Part shown: piece after piece, positions 1 to 8,232 of the stretch | Layout of the letters: each line of letters opens with the position of its first letter | How positions within the stretch are numbered: position 1 is the first letter of the stretch | Assembly: GCA_030429625.1 (NCBI GenBank) | Contig: JAUIFA010000004.1 | Coordinates: 124,001-188,000 of the forward strand | DNA from: Alphaproteobacteria bacterium | GTDB lineage: Bacteria; Pseudomonadota; Alphaproteobacteria; Rickettsiales; UBA8987 | Length of the DNA stretch: 64,000 bases | Direction: 5' to 3' | The notes under the pieces: generated by a model | Seen by the model: the letters and a program-made list of their open reading frames with translations, nothing else | Databases searched by the model: none | What the model was told of the DNA's origin: nothing | Made by a program: the position numbers and the translations under genes

Positions 1-1
1 C

Positions 2-1018
2 CACCTTGCCCGTAAAGCGCAGGAAATGGAGCGTGCAGGAAAAGAGGCAGCCGTGGGCTATATTTTAGGCATTGCGGCCGCCGCATTGGGCGCTTCACCT
101 ACCGCCTCGGTGGCGCTTTTAGGCTCGGGCGCGCATTTGGCACAAAGAGGCTTGTTAAAATATTCACGCGCGCATGAAGAATCGGCTGATGCCGCGGCCC
201 TAAAGATTTTAAAGAAAATTCATATTTCGCCTGCTGGCCTGTTGCGTCTGCTGAAGAAGCTGGGTACCGAAATGAGTATGAAGTTTGGCCGCGATATAAA
301 CCCATATTTATTGACTCACCCACTATCTTCCGAACGGACGGGTCGCATCAGTGCCAGCCTAGAAAATGATCCGTCTCTAGACTATCCAACTCCTAGCGGC
401 TTAAAACTTCGCCATAAAAGGATAATATCTAAACTTGAAGCGTTTATAAAAAAACCAGAAGAAATCCTTGCGGATAAAAAGTATTCCTCTGATGATGTCG
501 CCTCTCGTTATGCAAGAGCCATTGCTAACTATAGAGCCTTAAAGCTGGATAAGGCACTTGAGTTGATCAATGGGCTTATAACGGAATTTCCCGATGACCC
601 GTATTTTTATGAATTAAAAGGTCAAATGCTCTTTGAGAATGGCAAGGTGGAGGACTCTATCCAGCCTTACGGTAAGGCAGCAGATTTGCTGCCAGATTCG
701 GCATTAATCGGCACCGCACTCGCCGTTTCACTGTTGGCCACAGACAATGAAAAAATCGCCATAGAATATCTGGAAGAGGCAATAAGAATTGAACCAAAGA
801 ATCCGCACATCTGGCATCAGTTAGGGGTGGCATATGGTCGGTCGGGTCGACTGGGGGATTCTTACGTTGCGTTGGCTGAAGAGGCCAGTCTTTTTGAAAA
901 AGAAGATGAGGCAAAACAATTTATCAAACGTGCCAGCGAACACATTGACATAAATGATGGTTCTCCACTGGCCATACGGGTGAAGGATTTAATGAACAGC
1001 CTGAACTTAAAAAATTAA
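2..1018 (+). CDS. M48 family metalloprotease with C-terminal TPR repeats (5' truncated)
   Basis: This is the 3' part of a BepA/YfgC-type periplasmic zinc protease. The frame is open to the window edge and its first residues read HLARKAQEM. This fits the end of the HExxHxxGGHLAR zinc site of alphaproteobacterial M48 proteins, so HExxH itself lies just upstream and the ATG at 26 is internal. The segment AHEESADAAALKIL holds the downstream Glu (EE-ADxxA) that is the third zinc ligand in the family. After about residue 150 the protein becomes helical TPR-like repeats, for example NPHIWHQLGVAYGRSGR. Family members degrade or refold outer-membrane proteins stalled at the BAM complex. The stop lies 74 bases before the dsbA-like gene, which could be cotranscribed. 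Confidence 0.85.
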   Translation, partial: HLARKAQEMERAGKEAAVGYILGIAAAALGASPTASVALLGSGAHLAQRGLLKYSRAHEESADAAALKILKKIHISPAGLLRLLKKLGTEMSMKFGRDINPYLLTHPLSSERTGRISASLENDPSLDYPTPSGLKLRHKRIISKLEAFIKKPEEILADKKYSSDDVASRYARAIANYRALKLDKALELINGLITEFPDDPYFYELKGQMLFENGKVEDSIQPYGKAADLLPDSALIGTALAVSLLATDNEKIAIEYLEEAIRIEPKNPHIWHQLGVAYGRSGRLGDSYVALAEEASLFEKEDEAKQFIKRASEHIDINDGSPLAIRVKDLMNSLNLKN

Positions 1019-1092
1019 AAACCCTTGCCTATGGGTGGCCTTAGGGTGTAAAAGGGGTGTCAGTTAATTATTAGATAAATTAGGGATGTATT

Positions 1093-1899
1093 ATGGGAAA
1101 TTCTGCTAGTCGCTTTTTAGCTGTTCTTGTCTTTTTGCTTACTATTGTATGTACGGCATCGGTCACCTTGCTTGTTGTAGGAAACACGCAAGAAGAACAG
1201 GAGCAAACACAAGGAACTGAGGTTGTATCAGGGGTGTCAGCGGAGGAAATAGAAAAAACCGTTGCACAATTTTTAAAAGACAACCCGTATGTGATTGTGC
1301 AGGCGTTCCAGGCAGCAAAACAACAAGAGGCTGATAAGGAGCGTGAGCAATCTGAACAGGCCATAAAATTACGCAAGCAGGAAATTAATAACGACCCTTA
1401 TACGCCGTTTACGGGTAACCCAGATGGTGATGTGACCATTGTTAAATTCTCTGACTATAATTGTGGTTTCTGTAAGCGTGTGGTGCCCGATATTATTACG
1501 CTTCTGGAAGAAGATAAAAACATTAAATTTGTGGTGAAGGATTTTCCGATTCTTGGGCCGCGCTCAATTGAAAATTCCAAAGCGGCTATTGCGGTGTTTA
1601 AAATTGCACCGGAAAAATGGTGGGAATTTCATATGGCAATGTTAAAAAGATCTCCAAACACAAACGATCAGTTACTTGCCTTGGCCGGAAGTGTTGGTGT
1701 TGATATGGCACAGCTTCAGGAAGAAATGAAAAAGCCTGAATATCAGAAGCAGATTGATAAGAATTTAGCGCTCGGCTCGGCCATTGGCGTTAGGGGAACT
1801 CCTGCTTTTGTCATAAACGGTGAGTTTATCCGTGGGGCGGTTGGTCTGGATGTGTTTAAAGACAGAATTGCTGCCGCGCGCGAAAAGAATAAATCGTAA
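1093..1899 (+). CDS. DsbA family thioredoxin-fold protein (disulfide oxidoreductase)
   Basis: This 268-residue protein has an N-terminal hydrophobic segment (about residues 6-27) that should export or anchor it in the periplasm. A Gln/Glu-rich helical linker follows (about 35-95), then a thioredoxin fold with the active-site CGFC at residues 124-127 in the context SDYNCGFCK. The cis-proline loop is visible as RGTPAF near residue 236. This matches the Com1/ScsC-like DsbA group common in alphaproteobacteria, which makes or isomerises disulfides in exported proteins. A purine-rich stretch (taggga) precedes the ATG. Transcription probably ends at the hairpin at 1920-1969. The exact role, oxidase or isomerase, cannot be told from sequence. 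Confidence 0.9.
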   Translation: MGNSASRFLAVLVFLLTIVCTASVTLLVVGNTQEEQEQTQGTEVVSGVSAEEIEKTVAQFLKDNPYVIVQAFQAAKQQEADKEREQSEQAIKLRKQEINNDPYTPFTGNPDGDVTIVKFSDYNCGFCKRVVPDIITLLEEDKNIKFVVKDFPILGPRSIENSKAAIAVFKIAPEKWWEFHMAMLKRSPNTNDQLLALAGSVGVDMAQLQEEMKKPEYQKQIDKNLALGSAIGVRGTPAFVINGEFIRGAVGLDVFKDRIAAAREKNKS

Positions 1900-1912
1900 A
1901 GAACTTCTTTTA

Positions 1913-2749
1913 TTACCTTAATAGCGTTTTTCTTACCCACCATTGTGGGTAAGATTGCGCTATTTTTTTGCAAGCATGTTGGGCAGACTCTTCGTCTTTA
2001 TAGACAGCAAAACAGGTTGCGCCGCTACCAGACATTCGGGCATAAAAAAGATTGTCGCTTTGGTTGAGAATTTCTAGAACAGTTTTTATAACTGGCGCTA
2101 TCTCAATGGCATTGTCTTGTAAGTCATTGTGCAATGATGGCAGAAGATTAAGGCAGTTCTCGGTGTTTATCTCTACATTTCCAGACAATGTTTTCACCCC
2201 CATGCTATAAATTTTGGCGCTGGAAACCGCAATGTTGGGATTGACCAGAACAGCATGCAACGTCTCTTTTACCTCTATTGGCGTGATAATTTCGCCAATG
2301 CCCCGCATGATGGAGGATTGCTGTTTCAAACAGATGGGCATATCGGCACCAAGAGGCAAGGCCAGCTTCGTCAGTTTATCCAGATCCAGTTCTGTGTTCC
2401 AATAACGGTTCAACAATTTTAGCGTTGTGGCGGCATCGCTTGACCCTCCTCCTATGCCGGAGCTAATGGGCAAGTTCTTTGTTAAATAAATATCCGCGCC
2501 CTGAGTGATATTGGAGCTTTCTCTTAGTAGCCTTGCAGCCTTTAATACAAGATTGTCATCATCTAAGCGCAACGCATCTGCATATTGTCCGTCTATAAAA
2601 AGACGTATGTCGGAAGGATTGTCTTTAAGAGATATTTCATCACCAATGTCAGCAAACGCCACCATACTGTCAAGCAGATGGTAGCCGTCATCGCGACGAC
2701 CTGTGACATGTAAATAGAGATTGATTTTTGCCGGTGCCAGAGCGTGCAT
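1913..2749 (-). CDS. ispE: 4-diphosphocytidyl-2-C-methyl-D-erythritol kinase
   Basis: IspE phosphorylates the 2-hydroxyl of CDP-methylerythritol with ATP, a step of the MEP isoprenoid pathway in the cytoplasm; ispH, the last step of that pathway, is also in this window. The 278-residue length is normal. The substrate-binding N terminus APAKINLYLHVTGRRDDGYH and the GHMP-kinase ATP loop LPISSGIGGGSSDAAT (about residues 90-105) are both intact. A late motif ARMSGSGATCFAV is the third GHMP motif. The start codon overlaps the stop of the upstream TPR lipoprotein gene by one base (TAATG), which suggests translational coupling. The 3' end carries the terminator of the convergent dsbA-like gene. Confidence 0.96.
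   Translation of the reverse strand: MHALAPAKINLYLHVTGRRDDGYHLLDSMVAFADIGDEISLKDNPSDIRLFIDGQYADALRLDDDNLVLKAARLLRESSNITQGADIYLTKNLPISSGIGGGSSDAATTLKLLNRYWNTELDLDKLTKLALPLGADMPICLKQQSSIMRGIGEIITPIEVKETLHAVLVNPNIAVSSAKIYSMGVKTLSGNVEINTENCLNLLPSLHNDLQDNAIEIAPVIKTVLEILNQSDNLFYARMSGSGATCFAVYKDEESAQHACKKIAQSYPQWWVRKTLLR
1920..1969 (+). terminator. Rho-independent terminator of dsbA, inside the 3' end of ispE
   Basis: A two-part hairpin reads on the plus strand: outer arms AATAGCG (1920-1926) and CGCTATT (1958-1964), inner arms CTTACCCAC (1932-1940) and GTGGGTAAG (1945-1953) with a CATT loop. Seven T residues follow (1963-1969). It sits 20 bases after the dsbA-like stop. The same bases encode the last 15 or so residues of convergent ispE, so the hairpin is constrained by two functions. 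Confidence 0.8.
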
Positions 2750-4533
2750 TATTTTTGGACAATGTTGACCGGTTTGACAGAAAGCGACTGTGCGGCAAGC
2801 TTTGCGGCATCTTCGGGCCCATGTTTTATTTTTAAACGGATTCTCTGCGCGTCTTCAGGTTTTGGGTCAAAGGTAAGCGCACGCTTCCACATATAAACGG
2901 CTTCGGTTTGACGCTTGGCCATCCAATAAATATCCCCTAGATGGTCGTTGGTGGTTGGATCGTAAGGGATGCGGGCATTGGCTTGTTCAATAAAGAACAA
3001 TGCGTCGTCAAACTTGCCTAACTTGAACAAGGCCCATCCATAACTATCAAGAATATGGGCATCTCGGGGGCGTTGTGCCACCGCAATGCGCAACATTTCT
3101 TCAGCCTGTTTGATATTTTTATTTTGTATCAACCAGCTATAGGCAAGATAGTTCAGAACGTCCGGCTCGTTGGGGGACAGGTCCAAGGCCTTGAGGAAAT
3201 TTTTCTCGGCCTTCTCCCAATTGCCACTTTGTTCGTAACAAATTGCCAACGCGTAAAGAATGGGCCAGTGGTTGATTTCCAGACTTTTATTTTCTGCTTT
3301 TAGGCGGACGATGGCTTGCTCGTAGAAGGAGATGGCTTCCTCAAAATTTTTGTTGCTCACCAAAATGTCTCCCAAGGCCAAAAGCGCGTCGGCATATTTT
3401 GGGTTGGATGCGCTGTCGGAGATAAGAAGCGCCTTTGCCTGATCTATTTTGCCCATTTTGTTGTAAATTTCGGCGATTTCCTGTGGCATTCTTCTTTTAT
3501 AGCGGGAAGAGGGATCTACAGAATTATACGCTAATAGCGCCTCATTAAGCAGCCCTCTTCTCTCTAAAGTTTTGCCAAGAAGCACCTGAGATTTATCATT
3601 CTTATGATCAAGGAAAAGCGACAGGCGGTAATAAAAAGTGGCATCGTCATACTGCTCAGAATTTTGCAATATTGTGCCGATTTCACACAGAATGACCGAA
3701 ACAATAGATTGGGCAACGTCTTTAGGGCTAAGTTGGGACATATTCAGATTGTTAAAATTATCGTCCTCCACTCGATATCCGGCCAGTGGCTGGGTATTTT
3801 TATAATATTCATTAATTACGTCCTGAGCCTTATCAGCATAATTATTTCTATGATAGAAGCTGATCATATAGCTGGTGATGTAATAATTGTTTGGACTTTT
3901 GGAAAGGCGGTCAAAGAACGATTTGGCCGTAACAATATTTCCGGCAAGGTCGTTGATGATGGCCTTCTGGAAAAGAACAAAATCGTCCACTTCAATGGAG
4001 TTGTAATATTTAGAAAGCTCTTGCAGCGCCTGGTCGTATTTCTTTTCCCCCACAAGGCTCCATATTTCAAGTGAAGGTTCCACAAGGAGTTTTAATCGCA
4101 TATCGTTTGAGCTAGCGTCTATGTCTTTAAATTTTGCTAACAGTGCGGAGGCTTTGGCAAAATTGCCCTTCTGGAAATTGTCTAGGGTCATGATAAAACT
4201 AGCAAAGAAATCATCAGGATATTCTTTCAAATGGCTTGAAGCCAGCGTGATTGCTTCCTTGTAGTTGCCGGTTAAAAGCATCAGATTGTACAAACCCTGT
4301 ATCAATCTGGGATTGTCCGGGTTTTGTGCCAGCGCCTTTTTGCTGTAACTAATTGCGGTGGTGAAATCTCCCGAATTCAAAGCATATTTGGCTGCCAGAA
4401 AGTTGCCCGGAGCCGATTTTCCTTGAGAGACTGGCGTGGTTTGAGAGTCGTCACAGCCGGAAACGGCCAAAACAGAGCAGGCCGCCAACGCGGTTAAAAA
4501 AGAGAAATTACAACATGTTATGCTTTTAAACAT
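2749..4533 (-). CDS. TPR-repeat lipoprotein
   Basis: This 594-residue protein starts with a lipoprotein signal ending in the lipobox LAVSGC (Cys27), so it should be anchored in a membrane facing the periplasm. Most of the remainder is tetratricopeptide repeats. The clearest are near residues 40-110 (ALAQNPDNPRLIQGLYNL) and 340-570 (ALDLSPNEPDVLNYLAYSWL, and a later AILDSYGWALFKLGKFDDA). The architecture resembles alphaproteobacterial TPR proteins encoded next to ispE. TPR arrays scaffold protein complexes; the partner cannot be read from sequence. It is coupled to ispE by a one-base overlap. A 76-base gap separates it from der upstream. Confidence 0.8.
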   Translation of the reverse strand: MFKSITCCNFSFLTALAACSVLAVSGCDDSQTTPVSQGKSAPGNFLAAKYALNSGDFTTAISYSKKALAQNPDNPRLIQGLYNLMLLTGNYKEAITLASSHLKEYPDDFFASFIMTLDNFQKGNFAKASALLAKFKDIDASSNDMRLKLLVEPSLEIWSLVGEKKYDQALQELSKYYNSIEVDDFVLFQKAIINDLAGNIVTAKSFFDRLSKSPNNYYITSYMISFYHRNNYADKAQDVINEYYKNTQPLAGYRVEDDNFNNLNMSQLSPKDVAQSIVSVILCEIGTILQNSEQYDDATFYYRLSLFLDHKNDKSQVLLGKTLERRGLLNEALLAYNSVDPSSRYKRRMPQEIAEIYNKMGKIDQAKALLISDSASNPKYADALLALGDILVSNKNFEEAISFYEQAIVRLKAENKSLEINHWPILYALAICYEQSGNWEKAEKNFLKALDLSPNEPDVLNYLAYSWLIQNKNIKQAEEMLRIAVAQRPRDAHILDSYGWALFKLGKFDDALFFIEQANARIPYDPTTNDHLGDIYWMAKRQTEAVYMWKRALTFDPKPEDAQRIRLKIKHGPEDAAKLAAQSLSVKPVNIVQK

Positions 4534-4609
4534 ATCCCTCTCATTGAAAAATTATAGCCTCACTATTCAATCATAACAAGAAAATGGCAGAACCGGAATA
4601 AAAATTTAC

Positions 4610-5971
4610 CTATTTTTTCTTTTTTTCGTAAGGATTCTCAGTTTTTCGTAACAATAGGCGCAACGGAACGCCGACAAATTTAAAATGTTCGGCCAAAGAA
4701 TTGGTCAAATAACGCACGTAACTTTCGGGCAGGTCATTGATGTTGCTGCTGGTAAACAAAACAAAGGTTGGCGGTCGAGACTTGGTTTGTGTGATGTAGC
4801 GTAATTTGATCCGCTTGCCCCTACTTAAGGGGGGAATATGCTTTGACGTTGCGGCTTCAAGCCAGCGGTTTAATTTTCCAGTATTGACACGCATGTTCCA
4901 TTCTTCAAAGACTTCCAGAGCAGTCTGAAGGATTTTTTCTACGTTCTTGCCCTTTATGGCGCTTAAGGTCACAACAGGAACGGTTCTTGCTTGCGAGAGA
5001 GAATATTCTATTTTGGTTTGGATGTTTTCCATCACCAGCTTTTTGTCTTTGACCAGATCCCATTTGTTAACGGCAATGACCATCCCCCGTCCTTCGCTTA
5101 AAATGTGATCGGCGATGGAAAGGTCGACTTTGTCGAAGGCCTGAGTTGCGTCGACTACCATGACCACGATGTTAGCGTAACGCATGGATTTGTAGGTGTC
5201 GTCGACAGAGAGTTTCTCCGGATAGTCTTTGTTGCGTTTTGATTTTTTACGCAGGCCGGCAGTGTCCACCAGTTTGATATGTGCGCCCTGATGTTCAAAA
5301 TCAACATAGACAGAATCTCTCGTTGTGCCGGCAACATCACTCTCTATGGATCGGTTTTCGCCCAGAATTTTGTTAAACAATGTGGACTTACCCACATTGG
5401 GTCTACCAACTAGCGCAATTTGCATAAATTCACCCAGCATCGGCTCGTCTTCTTCCATTTCGGTAGCAATTCCATGTTCTTCGATGGTTTTCTCAATGGC
5501 TTCCTCCAGATCGTACATACCAATTCCGTGTTCGGCGGAAATGATCACGGGTTCACCAAATCCCAGGCGATAAAAATCATCCACATTGCCAACAATTTTC
5601 CTTTCGGACTCTCCTTTATTGGCCACCAAAATGGTCGGAATGTTCATCTTGCGCACAAGGCTGCTGAAATGCTGATCGTCGGGAGTTAATCCGTCATGGG
5701 CATCGACCATCATTAAAATAATGTTGGCCGACTCCATGGCCAGATTAGTCTGCATCATCATCAGTTCTTCCATGGACTGATTCTCGGCTCTTTCAAGTCC
5801 GGCTGTGTCGATAATCTGAAACAGAGTCTCGCCGATTTCTGCCTGTCCAAATTTACGGTCACGTGTCAGGCCGGGTGTGTTGGCCACCAACGCCTGCTTG
5901 CTTCCGGTGAGGCGGTTAAACAGGGTGGATTTGCCGACATTAGGACGTCCAAGAATGGCAATATTTAGCAT
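4610..5971 (-). CDS. der: Ribosome biogenesis GTPase Der (EngA)
   Basis: Der is a double GTPase needed for 50S ribosome subunit assembly. Two G domains are seen: GRPNVGKSTLFNRLTG at the N terminus and GRPNVGKSTLFNKILG near residue 190. Each has its DxxG (DTAGL) and NKxD-type motif (ANKGES, a degenerate form, and AVNKWD). A C-terminal KH-like domain follows (FVGVPLRLLLRKTENPY). The 453-residue length is typical. It follows bamB by 28 bases in the common proteobacterial order yfgM-bamB-der. The G4 motif of the first domain reads NKGE rather than NKxD, a small deviation. Confidence 0.97.
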   Translation of the reverse strand: MLNIAILGRPNVGKSTLFNRLTGSKQALVANTPGLTRDRKFGQAEIGETLFQIIDTAGLERAENQSMEELMMMQTNLAMESANIILMMVDAHDGLTPDDQHFSSLVRKMNIPTILVANKGESERKIVGNVDDFYRLGFGEPVIISAEHGIGMYDLEEAIEKTIEEHGIATEMEEDEPMLGEFMQIALVGRPNVGKSTLFNKILGENRSIESDVAGTTRDSVYVDFEHQGAHIKLVDTAGLRKKSKRNKDYPEKLSVDDTYKSMRYANIVVMVVDATQAFDKVDLSIADHILSEGRGMVIAVNKWDLVKDKKLVMENIQTKIEYSLSQARTVPVVTLSAIKGKNVEKILQTALEVFEEWNMRVNTGKLNRWLEAATSKHIPPLSRGKRIKLRYITQTKSRPPTFVLFTSSNINDLPESYVRYLTNSLAEHFKFVGVPLRLLLRKTENPYEKKKK

Positions 5972-5999
5972 AATTTTCTCTGTTGCTTTTTATGTGGTA

Positions 6000-7412
6000 T
6001 TACCAGAAAGCACTTAACTGGCCATTGTTGCTGAGCAAATAGATCTTCTTCCCAGCCACAATGGGTGGCAAAGACACATCTGTTTCAATGTTGCTTACGC
6101 CGATGATCTTGCCACTATATGGGTTGGCAAAGGCCATTTTACCGTGTGAACCAACAATGATAAGATTGTCTTGTGCCAGAACTGGCCCATTCCACAAGAT
6201 TCTTTCTCCCGCATCGTCGCTGAGAATATTCCACTTGCTGGCTTTTTCGTTGCTTAAAAGCTGTTGTACCCATTTTATGGTACCGTTAAAGGCATCCACA
6301 CACACCAACTCATTATTTGCGGTAAGAATGTAAAGGAATTTATCCCCAACCCAAGGAGTTTTGGTTCCGGTAATGTCTTCTGACCAAATGGTTTTTCCGC
6401 TGCGCAGCTCAATGGCTGTTAGGTTGCTTTCGTAGCCCACAGCATAGACAATACCGTTTGAGATCACCGGAGTGGCATCAATGTCGCTCAAGCTTAATAG
6501 GGAGGAAAGCGAGGTGGCGTTGTTGTGCATCAGGCGACCCCAAATTTGAGAACCATTCTTTGCGTCCAACGCATAAAGCTCGCCCGAAGAATAGGGTACA
6601 ATCACGATGTCCCCACCGGCATCACTGGCGGCAACCGGAGACGAGGAACCGTAAATGGATGTTTCTTCCTGTAGGCCGGAATGTGTCCAAAGAGTTTGTC
6701 CGTCTTTTGCGCTCAGGGCAAATAAAGTATTTGAGGCGGTCACCAGATACAATTTTTCTTTGTAATAGACCGGAGGACTTTTGACCGGTAATTTTACTGT
6801 CCTTGCCCAAGAAACAGAACCATCCCCCGCATTCAGAGCGATGACTTTTGCCCGTTCGGTGGTGATATAAAGCAGGCCGCCGCCGTAGGAAATATTACCC
6901 CCTAAATACTCTTTGGAGCCTTTTCCAATGACAATACCCAGACCAAAAATATCGTTGTCAATATCGTCCTGTCCGATGGTGAAAGACCAGAGTTCTTTCT
7001 CAAGGTTGTTTGCGTCACGGGCACTTACAAAGCCGTTTGCGTCAAGAGTGAAGATTTTCCCCTGCGCAACGATCGGGGTGGATGTCAAGCGCGTAACTTC
7101 GTCCGAGCTGTTTCCAACGGAGGTAGTCAGATGATCGGTAATTTTCTTATTTAAGGCCAGATGATTGGCTGGAAAAATGTTCTGTTGTGTCCAGTTTTTA
7201 TTTTCTACAAAGGCGGGGGTTTGCACATAAACATGTTTTTCTTTTTCATCAGCAATAAGCTGACTGCGGTGTTTGAGGACAGAAATACGTTTACCCTTTA
7301 ATGGCTCTTTATCCGCATCGTCCGATTCAAAAGCCCCAGAGATGGTCTGACAAGCAGATTGTAAGAGAATAACGCAAATTATCGGCAGAATAATGTGAAG
7401 AAAGCGCTGCAT
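6000..7412 (-). CDS. bamB: PQQ-repeat outer membrane assembly lipoprotein BamB
   Basis: BamB is a beta-propeller lipoprotein of the BAM complex that inserts beta-barrel proteins into the outer membrane. The N terminus is a lipoprotein-type signal with the candidate acylated Cys21 in LLQSAC, an imperfect lipobox because Gln occupies position -3. The body shows repeated PQQ-like blades, such as GLLYITTERAKVIALNAGDG, LYLVTASNTLFALSAKDG and GIVYAVGYESNLTAIELRSG. The 470-residue length is somewhat longer than the E. coli protein but usual for alphaproteobacteria. It sits between yfgM (one-base gap) and der, which supports the call. Confidence 0.92.
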   Translation of the reverse strand: MQRFLHIILPIICVILLQSACQTISGAFESDDADKEPLKGKRISVLKHRSQLIADEKEKHVYVQTPAFVENKNWTQQNIFPANHLALNKKITDHLTTSVGNSSDEVTRLTSTPIVAQGKIFTLDANGFVSARDANNLEKELWSFTIGQDDIDNDIFGLGIVIGKGSKEYLGGNISYGGGLLYITTERAKVIALNAGDGSVSWARTVKLPVKSPPVYYKEKLYLVTASNTLFALSAKDGQTLWTHSGLQEETSIYGSSSPVAASDAGGDIVIVPYSSGELYALDAKNGSQIWGRLMHNNATSLSSLLSLSDIDATPVISNGIVYAVGYESNLTAIELRSGKTIWSEDITGTKTPWVGDKFLYILTANNELVCVDAFNGTIKWVQQLLSNEKASKWNILSDDAGERILWNGPVLAQDNLIIVGSHGKMAFANPYSGKIIGVSNIETDVSLPPIVAGKKIYLLSNNGQLSAFW

Positions 7413-7413
7413 G

Positions 7414-8106
7414 TTATGAGCCTGTTTTTGGGGTGTCTAAAGCACTGGAAGCATGGCTTTTATAATCGCCTTGCTGCAGAACGGTTAGTATTTTTTCTGC
7501 GCGTTCACGTAAGGCCGGTCCGGCATGATGACTGCTCTTTATTTGGTTGAGCAGCAGACTTGCGCCCTCAATATCCTGATTCTTTATTTTGTACAAAGCG
7601 GAGAGCTCCTTTGCCAGAAAATACCATGCTCCGTTGGGATTCTGTAACAATGTGTCAATGCGCGACTGTAAAGATTCTGTACCATAATTTTGGTTCATTA
7701 AGATCGATGCTGCCCGTATCGCTGCCAAATCACGCACATATTCTGGGGCTTGAGAGTCGGACGTGATGGCATCGAGCAATTCCACCGATTTCTCAAATTC
7801 GTTTTTTAAAAACAACATGGAAGCCTTCTTGAACCGAGCCAAATTTCTATATCCCACCGTGCCGCTGTCGATGATTGGGTCCAGCAAAGCAAGCTGCTTG
7901 TCGCCATATTTTGAAAGCGCTTGCCGATAGGATTCACCGTCAGCCTCTTGTTTTGAGATTTTGTTGTGCTTGTACCATGTTCCCGCCGCCACAGACAGCA
8001 CAATGGTCAGAGAGATAAAGACAATATATTTTCCATACTCTCTGAATATCTTTTCAAAACGTTCGCGCTTTAAATCTTCTTTTACTTCGGTGATGAAGTC
8101 GTTCAT
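7414..8106 (-). CDS. YfgM-like inner-membrane TPR protein
   Basis: This 230-residue protein has a cytoplasmic N terminus rich in charge (EVKEDLKRERFEKIFREYG). One membrane segment follows at about residues 27-46, then a periplasmic TPR-like domain (TPR_21 type). YfgM in E. coli works beside the SecYEG translocon and periplasmic chaperones. First gene of the yfgM-bamB-der operon: its stop is one base before the bamB start (TAACATG). The upstream 126 bases are shared with the divergent malate synthase gene, so the operon promoter should lie there. Confidence 0.85.
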   Translation of the reverse strand: MNDFITEVKEDLKRERFEKIFREYGKYIVFISLTIVLSVAAGTWYKHNKISKQEADGESYRQALSKYGDKQLALLDPIIDSGTVGYRNLARFKKASMLFLKNEFEKSVELLDAITSDSQAPEYVRDLAAIRAASILMNQNYGTESLQSRIDTLLQNPNGAWYFLAKELSALYKIKNQDIEGASLLLNQIKSSHHAGPALRERAEKILTVLQQGDYKSHASSALDTPKTGS

Positions 8107-8139
8107 TTTAGTGTGTCCATATGTTTATTTTATATAGAT

Positions 8140-8167
8140 TTGCCATGATAAAAAATACGTGTATTAT
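8140..8167 (+). promoter_or_regulatory. Candidate sigma-70 promoter for malate synthase
   Basis: A -35 box TTGCCA (8140-8145) and -10 box TATTAT (8162-8167) are separated by 16 bases and lie about 65 bases upstream of the malate synthase start. Match to consensus is moderate. The palindrome at 8170-8191 directly follows it. Confidence 0.45.
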
Positions 8168-8169
8168 CC

Positions 8170-8191
8170 TAGCGTACTATTATTTACGCTA
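8170..8191. promoter_or_regulatory. Inverted repeat at the predicted start of aceB transcription (possible operator)
   Basis: Perfect 7-base arms TAGCGTA and TACGCTA are separated by 8 bases. The repeat begins three bases after the candidate -10 box, so it would cover the transcription start. That placement is typical of a repressor operator. No regulator gene is adjacent and the binding protein is unknown. Confidence 0.4.
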
Positions 8192-8232
8192 TATAAGATA
8201 AAATGTAAAGTTGTAGAATGGGGGAGAAATAA

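Noticed and set aside
3604-4074. A 156-residue ORF antisense to the TPR lipoprotein gene
   Set aside because: It is a shadow of a well-supported TPR gene; no motif or ribosome site supports it.
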